A stretch of DNA of 11,398 nucleotides from Modestobacter sp. (GTDB taxonomy: Bacteria > Actinomycetota > Actinomycetes > Mycobacteriales > Geodermatophilaceae): positions 1-11,398 of the forward strand of contig JAOPWO010000350.1 in assembly GCA_025965635.1 (NCBI GenBank), written 5' to 3'. The first letter of the stretch is position 1, and the number at the start of each line of letters is the position of its first letter. Below the pieces are notes generated by a model. The model saw only the letters and a program-made list of their open reading frames with translations, made no database searches and was not told the DNA's origin. This document shows positions 6,551 to 11,398 of this stretch, in pieces. The position numbers were made by a program, and so were the translations under genes.

Positions 6551-6598
6551 TGCCCCGTCGTCCCGTCCCACAGCAGCTGCCTGACACAGGAGTGCGCC

Positions 6599-7774
6599 AT
6601 GCCCCCGAAGAGGATCCGGTTCGGCATCTTCATGCCGCCGTTCAACTCGCCCGCGACGCAGGGCGCGACCAGCTCGCTGATGCGCAACGTCGAGACGATC
6701 AAGCTGCTCGACGAGCTGGGCTACGACGAGGCCTGGGTCGGGGAGCACCACTCGGCGGGCGTCGAGATCATCGCCGACCCGCTGCTCTTCCTCATGCACG
6801 TCGCCGGCCAGACGCGGCACATCCGGCTGGGCACCGGGGTGATCTCGCTGCCCTACCACAACCCGTTGTGGACGGCGGACCGGATCATCCTGGCCGACCA
6901 CCTGCTCCGCGGCCGGCTGATGGTGGGGCTGGGCCCGGGTTCGCTGCCCACCGACGCGGCGATGATCGGTCTGGAGCCCGCCGACCTGCGGCCCGCGCTG
7001 GACCACGACACCGACGTCCTGATGCAGCTGCTGCGCGGCGACGAGCCGGTGACCGTGACGACCGACCGGTACGAGCTCGTCGACGCCCGGTGCCAGCTGG
7101 CGCTGTGGTCGGACCCGCTGGACATGGTCGTTGCCGCGTCGGTGTCGCCGGCCGGCCCGATGCTCGCCGGCCGGCACGGCCTCGGGATCATCTCGCTCGG
7201 CGCGATGATGCAGGGCGCCGAGGGGCTGACCATGCACTGGGACCGGCTCCAGGTCGAGGCGGCCGAGCACGGCCACGTGCCCGACCGGAAGAACTGGCGG
7301 CTGATGGGCCCGATGCACCTCGCCGAGACCCGCGAGCAGGCCATCGAGGACGTCCGCTACGGCCTGGACGCCTGGGCCGAGTACACCCAGGACGTCCTCG
7401 CGCTGCCCACCCTGCGCGCGGCGGGCGACACGTTCGAGGAGCGGGTCGACTGGATCAACGAGAGCGGCCTGGGCGTCATCGGGACGCCGGACGACGCCAT
7501 CGCCCGCATCACCGAGCTCGACGAGCAGTCCGGCGGGTTCGGCTGCTTCATCATGCTGGCCACCGACTGGGCCAACTGGGACGCCACCCGGCGGCACTAC
7601 GAGCTCTTCGCCCGGCACGTCGCTCCGCGCTTCCAGCCCTCCTCCGCCCGGCTGCAGGCCAGCGAGGCGGCCGCCCGGGCGGTCCACGACGACCTGTACG
7701 AGAAGAACGGCGCCGCGATCCAGGCCTGGACCGACCAGAACCAGCGGACCGTCCCGCGCGCTGCGACCCGCTGA
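6599..7774 (+). CDS. Luciferase-like (LLM class) flavin-dependent monooxygenase
   Basis: The gene encodes 391 aa from ATG 6599, with AGGAG (6588-6592) 6 nt upstream. It has the TIM-barrel fold opening RIRFGIFMPPF (5-15), LLDELGYDEAWVGEHHS (36-52) where His50 matches the active-site His44 region of bacterial luciferase alpha, and RLGTGVISLPYHNPL (about 76-90) typical of the family. Length and N-terminal pattern resemble limonene 1,2-monooxygenase-like members, but the family covers many substrates. These enzymes use FMNH2 and O2 supplied by a separate flavin reductase, and none is encoded in the window. The C-terminal 45 residues are Ala-rich and helical. It is placed between permease and binding-protein genes, so it probably acts on the imported compound or a product. 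The exact reaction is not assignable. Confidence 0.9.
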   Translation: MPPKRIRFGIFMPPFNSPATQGATSSLMRNVETIKLLDELGYDEAWVGEHHSAGVEIIADPLLFLMHVAGQTRHIRLGTGVISLPYHNPLWTADRIILADHLLRGRLMVGLGPGSLPTDAAMIGLEPADLRPALDHDTDVLMQLLRGDEPVTVTTDRYELVDARCQLALWSDPLDMVVAASVSPAGPMLAGRHGLGIISLGAMMQGAEGLTMHWDRLQVEAAEHGHVPDRKNWRLMGPMHLAETREQAIEDVRYGLDAWAEYTQDVLALPTLRAAGDTFEERVDWINESGLGVIGTPDDAIARITELDEQSGGFGCFIMLATDWANWDATRRHYELFARHVAPRFQPSSARLQASEAAARAVHDDLYEKNGAAIQAWTDQNQRTVPRAATR

Positions 7775-7808
7775 TCCCCCCGCTGCCCTGACCCGCACCC
7801 GCACCGCC

Positions 7809-7831
7809 CGGCCGAGCACCCCGCTCGGCCG
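7809..7831 (+). terminator. Hairpin just before the binding-protein gene
   Basis: A perfect 9-bp stem CGGCCGAGC / GCTCGGCCG closes the loop ACCCC. It lies 35 nt after the monooxygenase stop and 11 nt before the AGGAG site of the next gene. It may be a partial terminator or a 5' stabiliser that sets the level of the binding-protein message. No T tract follows. Confidence 0.5.
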
Positions 7832-7853
7832 ACCCCTTGACAGGAGATGCTCG

Positions 7854-9203
7854 ATGACGAGTAAGACCCGTTCGGTAGCGCTCGCCGGCGCCGGCCTGCT
7901 GATGATCGGACTCACCGCCTGCGGCAACAGCAAGGACGCCGACGCCGACGCCGCCGGCAGCGGTGGCACCGCCGCCGGCGCCACCAGCGCCGACGGCACG
8001 TTCGCCGTCGACGCCTCGGCGTGCCCGGCCGAGGCGACCACCGAGCTCGCCGAGGGCGAGCCGATCGTCATCGGCACCAGCCAGCCGCTCAGCGGACCGC
8101 TCGCGGTGGCCGGCGCGGCCAACGTCTCGGGGTTCACGGCCTACATCGACAAGGTGAACAAGGCCGGCGGCGTGGCCGGCCACCAGATCGAGCTGGTCAC
8201 CAAGGACGACGCGTTCGACGCCGCCCGCGCGGTCACCAACGCGCAGTCGTTCACCGGCGAGGACGGGGTCTTCGCCACCATGGCGCAGATCGGCACCCCG
8301 CAGATCAGCGCCACCCAGCCGATCCTCGAGGCGGCCTGCGTGCCGCAGCTGTGGACGATCACCACCAGCGCGGGGTTCGCCGACCCCGCCGAGCACGAGT
8401 GGACGATCAACGGCATCCCGCCGGCACCGGTCGAGGCCAAGGCGATCGTCGACTACATCGCCGGCAAGGTGCCCGGCGGCACGGTCACCGAGCTCAAGGG
8501 CTCCGACGCGCTCGCCGAGGACTTCCACGCCGCGCTGCCGGCGCTGGCCGAAGAGGCCGGGCTGACCATGCAGCCGGACCAGACCATCCCCGCCGGGGCC
8601 ACCACCATCGACGCCCAGGTGTCCGCGGCGGTGGCCGGCTCGCCGGACGCGATCGTGCTGGAGGCGCTGCCGAACTACGCCCCCGGTTTCCTCACCGGGC
8701 TCGCCCGGGCCGGCTACAAGGGCCTGGTCGTGCTGAACTCCTCGGCGAACGCGGCCGGCCAGTGGGTCACGCCGTCCGACCCGGCTGGCGAGGGTGCCGT
8801 CGTCCCGCTGTTCCGCAAGGACCCGTCCGACCCGCGCTGGGCCGACGACCCGGCCGTGCAGGAGTACCTGGCCGACATGGAGGCCGCCGGTGAGGGCAAG
8901 GCCGCGATGTTCGGCAACGCGCTCGACGGCTACAACTTCGCGCTCATGACGGTGCAGAACCTGAAGGACGCCGCGGAGATGGAGGGCGGCCTCACCCGGG
9001 TGAACGTCATGAACGCGGCCTGGAACATGGACATGCAGCGGCCGCTCATGATCAACCCCGAGCAGGTCACCAGCGGCCCGACCGACCCGTACGCGGTGGA
9101 GTCCGGCGAGATGGGTGCCTACTCCGCGGCCACCAAGGGCTGGGAGTCGGTCGGCGAGTGGGACTACTCGGGGCAGAGCGTCGAGATCATCGGCCAGAAG
9201 TGA
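7854..9203 (+). CDS. Substrate-binding lipoprotein of the ABC importer (LivK type)
   Basis: The gene encodes 449 aa from ATG 7854, with AGGAG (7842-7846) 7 nt upstream. The N-terminus is a lipoprotein signal: TSKTR, a hydrophobic stretch, then lipobox LTAC with Cys23 as the lipid-anchored residue. A Gly/Ala/Ser/Asp-rich linker (about 24-48) follows. The rest is a type I periplasmic binding fold (Peripla_BP_6), seen as EPIVIGTSQPLSGPLAVAGA (about 65-84), FTAYIDKVNKAGGVAGHQIE and a late DGYNFALMTVQNLKDA. It sits outside the membrane and delivers the ligand to LivH/LivM. It is longer than E. coli LivK (about 370 aa), partly through the linker. Family members bind amino acids, amides, urea or aromatic acids, and the fold does not reveal the ligand. 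It is flanked by hairpins on both sides, typical of separately tuned expression. Confidence 0.93.
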   Translation: MTSKTRSVALAGAGLLMIGLTACGNSKDADADAAGSGGTAAGATSADGTFAVDASACPAEATTELAEGEPIVIGTSQPLSGPLAVAGAANVSGFTAYIDKVNKAGGVAGHQIELVTKDDAFDAARAVTNAQSFTGEDGVFATMAQIGTPQISATQPILEAACVPQLWTITTSAGFADPAEHEWTINGIPPAPVEAKAIVDYIAGKVPGGTVTELKGSDALAEDFHAALPALAEEAGLTMQPDQTIPAGATTIDAQVSAAVAGSPDAIVLEALPNYAPGFLTGLARAGYKGLVVLNSSANAAGQWVTPSDPAGEGAVVPLFRKDPSDPRWADDPAVQEYLADMEAAGEGKAAMFGNALDGYNFALMTVQNLKDAAEMEGGLTRVNVMNAAWNMDMQRPLMINPEQVTSGPTDPYAVESGEMGAYSAATKGWESVGEWDYSGQSVEIIGQK

Positions 9204-9206
9204 GCC

Positions 9207-9249
9207 GGCGGGCCGCCGTCCTCCCCTCGCGGGAGGACGGCGGCCCGTC
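9207..9249 (+). terminator. Very strong hairpin after the binding-protein gene
   Basis: A perfect 17-bp stem (9209-9225 with 9231-9247) closes the 5-nt loop CTCGC. It extends by a G-T and a G-C pair to 9207/9249. It starts 4 nt after the stop codon and lies 15 nt before the pobA ribosome binding site. There is no T tract. Such a structure would protect the upstream message from 3' decay or terminate much of the transcription before pobA. Confidence 0.7.
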
Positions 9250-9276
9250 CCCGTTCCCATCCCGGAGAGGTGCCGC

Positions 9277-10452
9277 GTGACCGGTCCGTCCGACGTCCCC
9301 GCACGCACCCAGGTCGCCGTCCTCGGTGCCGGGCCGGCCGGCCTGGTGCTCGCCGCGCTGCTGGCCCGCGCGGGCGTCGACTGCGTCGTCCTGGAATCGC
9401 GCAGCCGCTCCTACGTCGAGTCCCGGGTGCGGGCCGGCGCGCTGGAGCCGGGCACGGTCGCGCTGCTGCGCGAGCTGGGCGCGGGGGAGCGGCTGGACGC
9501 CGCCGCGATGGTCTCCCACCAGTTCGAGCTGCGCATCGACGGCGCGCGGTACGTCATGCCGGTCACCGAGCTCAGCGGGCAGCCGATGTACGTCTACGGC
9601 CAGCAGGAGGTCGTCAAGGACCTCGTCGCGTTGCGGCTGTCCGCCGGTGGCCCCCTGCTGTTCGGGGCCGAGGCGCTGGGCGTCGACGGCATCGACGGCC
9701 CCACCCCGACGGTGCGCTACCGCCAGGACGGCGTGGAGCGCACCCTGACCGCCGACGTCGTCGTGGGCGCCGACGGCTTCCACGGCGTCGGACGCCGGTC
9801 GGTGCCCGGGGCGCGGACCGCCACCCGCGAGTACCCGGTCGCCTGGCTGGGGCTGCTCGTCGACGCCCCGCCGTCGGGGGACGACGTCGTCTACGCCTTC
9901 TCCCGGGCCGGCCTGGGCATGCACTCGATGCGGTCGCCGTCGCTGACCCGGCTGTACCTGCAGGTGCCGGCCACCGACACCCTGGATGCCTGGTCCGACG
10001 ACCGGATCTGGGCGCAGCTGCACACCCGGCTCGCCGCCGACGGCTGGTCGCTGACCGAGGGGCCGATCCTCGAGCGGGCGATCGCCCCGCTGCGCGCCTA
10101 CGTCTCCGACACGATGCGCGCCGGCCGGCTGTTCCTCGCCGGGGACGCCGCGCACATCGTGCCGCCGACCGGCGCCAAGGGCCTCAACCTGGCGGTGCGG
10201 GACGTGAAGGTGCTGGCCCCGGCGCTGGTCGCGCTGCTGCGCGGCGACCCCGCGCTCGCCGACGCCTACACCGCCACCTGCCTGGAGCACGTGTGGTGGG
10301 CGATGTCCTTCTCCTGCGGGATGGCCCGGCTGCTGCACGCCTCCGGCGACCCGTTCGAGGACTCGCTGCGCGCCGCGGAGCTGCGCGGGCTGGCCACCCG
10401 CGAGCCCGGCCGCCGGATGCTCGCCGAGGACTACTGCGGCGTCCGGCCCTGA
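9277..10452 (+). CDS. pobA: 4-hydroxybenzoate 3-monooxygenase (p-hydroxybenzoate hydroxylase)
   Basis: The gene encodes 391 aa from GTG 9277, with GGAGAGG (9264-9270) 6 nt upstream. Length matches the Pseudomonas enzyme (394 aa). It hydroxylates 4-hydroxybenzoate to protocatechuate using FAD, NAD(P)H and O2. FAD motifs are GAGPAG (17-22), GADGFHG (164-170) and LFLAGDAAHIVPPTGAKGLN (285-304). The substrate-contact residues known from the Pseudomonas enzyme are all present: Tyr206 (Tyr201), Ser217 (Ser212), Arg219 (Arg214), Tyr227 (Tyr222), Pro297 (Pro293) and Tyr386 (Tyr385). This supports true 4-hydroxybenzoate specificity rather than a general flavin hydroxylase. The loop after the second beta strand reads ESRSRSYVESRVRAG (40-54) and lacks the Arg33-Gln34 pair of the NADPH-dependent Pseudomonas enzyme. 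Protocatechuate dioxygenase genes are not in the window. The call is firm by motif pattern. Confidence 0.93.
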   Translation: MTGPSDVPARTQVAVLGAGPAGLVLAALLARAGVDCVVLESRSRSYVESRVRAGALEPGTVALLRELGAGERLDAAAMVSHQFELRIDGARYVMPVTELSGQPMYVYGQQEVVKDLVALRLSAGGPLLFGAEALGVDGIDGPTPTVRYRQDGVERTLTADVVVGADGFHGVGRRSVPGARTATREYPVAWLGLLVDAPPSGDDVVYAFSRAGLGMHSMRSPSLTRLYLQVPATDTLDAWSDDRIWAQLHTRLAADGWSLTEGPILERAIAPLRAYVSDTMRAGRLFLAGDAAHIVPPTGAKGLNLAVRDVKVLAPALVALLRGDPALADAYTATCLEHVWWAMSFSCGMARLLHASGDPFEDSLRAAELRGLATREPGRRMLAEDYCGVRP

Positions 10453-10464
10453 CCCGGGCGCGCT

Positions 10465-10481
10465 GCGGGAACCCGTCCCGC
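10465..10481 (+). terminator. Small hairpin after pobA
   Basis: GCGGGA pairs perfectly with TCCCGC around the loop ACCCG, starting 12 nt after the pobA stop. It is a modest stem with no T tract. It is a possible terminator that separates the catabolic genes from the ATPase gene starting at 10497. Confidence 0.4.
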
Positions 10482-10484
10482 TGC

Positions 10485-10499
10485 CATGCTGGCCCGGTG
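10485..10499 (+). promoter_or_regulatory. Possible -10 box of a leaderless transcript
   Basis: CATGCT (10485-10490) resembles the TAnnnT -10 box and ends 6 nt before GTG 10497. Transcription would then start at the start codon itself. Leaderless mRNAs with this spacing are common in actinobacteria. No ribosome binding site is seen before this GTG, which fits. There is no recognisable -35 box, so the call is tentative. Confidence 0.35.
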
Positions 10500-11398
10500 C
10501 CCGACCCCGCCCTCCCCACCGAGCTGCGCCGCCGCGTGCTGGCTGCCTGGACCGACTCCCCGGCCCGCTTCCGGGAGGACGCCAACGCCGAGGAGGACCT
10601 GGTCCGCGGCGGGTACCGGGACCGGCTGCTGGTGGAGCTGGCGCAGAACGCCGCGGACGCCGCCGTCCGCGCCGGGGTGCCCGGCCGGCTGCGGCTGGAG
10701 CTGACCGCCGGGCCCGACGGCGCGCTGCTCCGGGCTGCCAACACCGGTGCCCCGCTGGACGACGCCGGGCTGCAGGCGCTGGCCACGCTGCGGGCGTCGG
10801 CCAAGCGCGACGAGCGCGGCAGCGTCGGCCGGTTCGGGGTCGGGTTCGCCGCGGTGCTGGCGGTCAGCGACGCCCCTGCCGTCCACTCGACCGGCCGGTC
10901 GGTGGCCTTCAGCGCCGACCGCACCCGGGAGGCCGTCGCCGCCGTCCCGGGGCTGGCCGACGAGCTGGCCCGGCGGAGCGGAGCCGTGCCGGTGCTGCGG
11001 CTGCCGTTCGAGGCCGACGGCGCCCCGCCGGCCGGGTTCACCACCGAGGTGGTGCTACCGCTGCGCGGCGGCGCGGAGGCCGCCGTCCGCGCCGCGCTGG
11101 CGGACCTGGAACCGGAACTGCTGCTGGCCCTGCCCGGGCTGGCGGAGGTCGACGTCGTCGTCGACGACGTCGACCGCCGGCTCTCCTGCGCCCTCGCCGG
11201 TGGGACGGCGTGGCTGACCGACGGCGACCGGACGACGACGTGGCACGTGCTGCAGCGGTCGGGGGAGCTGCCGGCCGAGCTGCTGGCCGACCGGCCGGTG
11301 GAGGAGCGGGGCCGCCGCGGCTGGACGCTCACCTGGGCGGTGCCGCTGGACGACCGCGGTGTGCCGCGCCCGCTGGCCGGCCGGCAGGTGCTGCACGC
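10497..11398 (+). CDS. GHKL/sacsin-like ATPase, N-terminal part (runs off the window)
   Basis: From GTG 10497 the frame stays open to the window end, giving 300 codons of the N-terminal part. It has a Bergerat-fold (HSP90/histidine kinase/MutL-type) ATP site: N-box ELAQNAADAA (47-56), an NTG turn at 82-84 where the DxGxG box is expected, and the glycine-rich GRFGVGF lid segment (111-117). The pattern matches actinobacterial proteins annotated as sacsin N-terminal ATPase-like or Hsp90-like, usually large proteins of unsettled function. A competing ATG at 10486 opens a different, short frame without these motifs. It starts 44 nt after pobA on the same strand but shows no functional link to aromatic metabolism and probably belongs to a separate unit. 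Function is not assigned beyond ATP binding. Confidence 0.85.
   Translation, partial: MPDPALPTELRRRVLAAWTDSPARFREDANAEEDLVRGGYRDRLLVELAQNAADAAVRAGVPGRLRLELTAGPDGALLRAANTGAPLDDAGLQALATLRASAKRDERGSVGRFGVGFAAVLAVSDAPAVHSTGRSVAFSADRTREAVAAVPGLADELARRSGAVPVLRLPFEADGAPPAGFTTEVVLPLRGGAEAAVRAALADLEPELLLALPGLAEVDVVVDDVDRRLSCALAGGTAWLTDGDRTTTWHVLQRSGELPAELLADRPVEERGRRGWTLTWAVPLDDRGVPRPLAGRQVLH

Noticed and set aside
7837..7842. TTGACA resembling a -35 box just before the binding-protein gene
   Set aside because: A -10 box at normal spacing would fall inside the coding sequence at about 7860-7865, where the bases do not fit. The sequence overlaps the ribosome binding site instead.
4953..9308. Three long minus-strand open frames (4953-6587, 6524-8137, 7551-9308)
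   Set aside because: All run antisense to well-supported genes and read as Arg-, Gly-, His- and Val-rich sequence without motifs. They result from low stop-codon frequency in GC-rich DNA.

Overview
The window comes from a very GC-rich, high-G+C Gram-positive bacterium (actinobacterium). Codon third positions are almost all G or C, GTG starts are common, ribosome binding sites are AGGAG or GGAGG type, and the substrate-binding protein carries a Gram-positive style lipobox. The gene content and style would suit Geodermatophilaceae or a related family, but that placement is inference.

Layout. A cytochrome P450 runs leftwards off the window (560 to 1, minus strand). A divergent intergenic region of about 370 bp (561-933) with promoter-like and operator-like sequence separates it from a rightward SnoaL/NTF2-fold protein (934-1614), which ends in a strong hairpin. 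A second promoter region (1675-1839) carries a perfect TTGACA box, a perfect 16-bp palindrome and a structured leader. It precedes a tight run of plus-strand genes: a LigB-type class III extradiol dioxygenase homologue (1840-2826), a complete LivG-LivF-LivH-LivM type ABC importer core (2831-6527), a luciferase-like flavin monooxygenase (6599-7774), the LivK-type substrate-binding lipoprotein (7854-9203) and a p-hydroxybenzoate hydroxylase, PobA (9277-10452). After a short gap, a GHKL/sacsin-type ATPase gene begins (10497) and leaves the window; it looks unrelated to the catabolic genes.

How the genes may work together. The locus reads as an uptake-and-oxidation module for an aromatic or alicyclic/terpenoid compound. 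The lipoprotein captures the substrate and LivHM/LivGF import it. The luciferase-like monooxygenase and P450 may carry out early oxygenations, the SnoaL protein may act on an intermediate, and PobA converts 4-hydroxybenzoate to protocatechuate. The LigB homologue would be the ring-cleavage candidate, but it has Gln where LigB has the iron-ligand His61, so its chemistry is uncertain. No LigA subunit, PcaGH, flavin reductase or transcriptional regulator is encoded in the window. The substrate cannot be fixed from sequence alone.

I see no tRNA, rRNA, insertion sequence, CRISPR array or replication origin. The most interesting points are the LigB homologue with its altered metal site inside an importer operon, the operator-like palindromes and structured leader that control it, and the altered nicotinamide-specificity loop in PobA.
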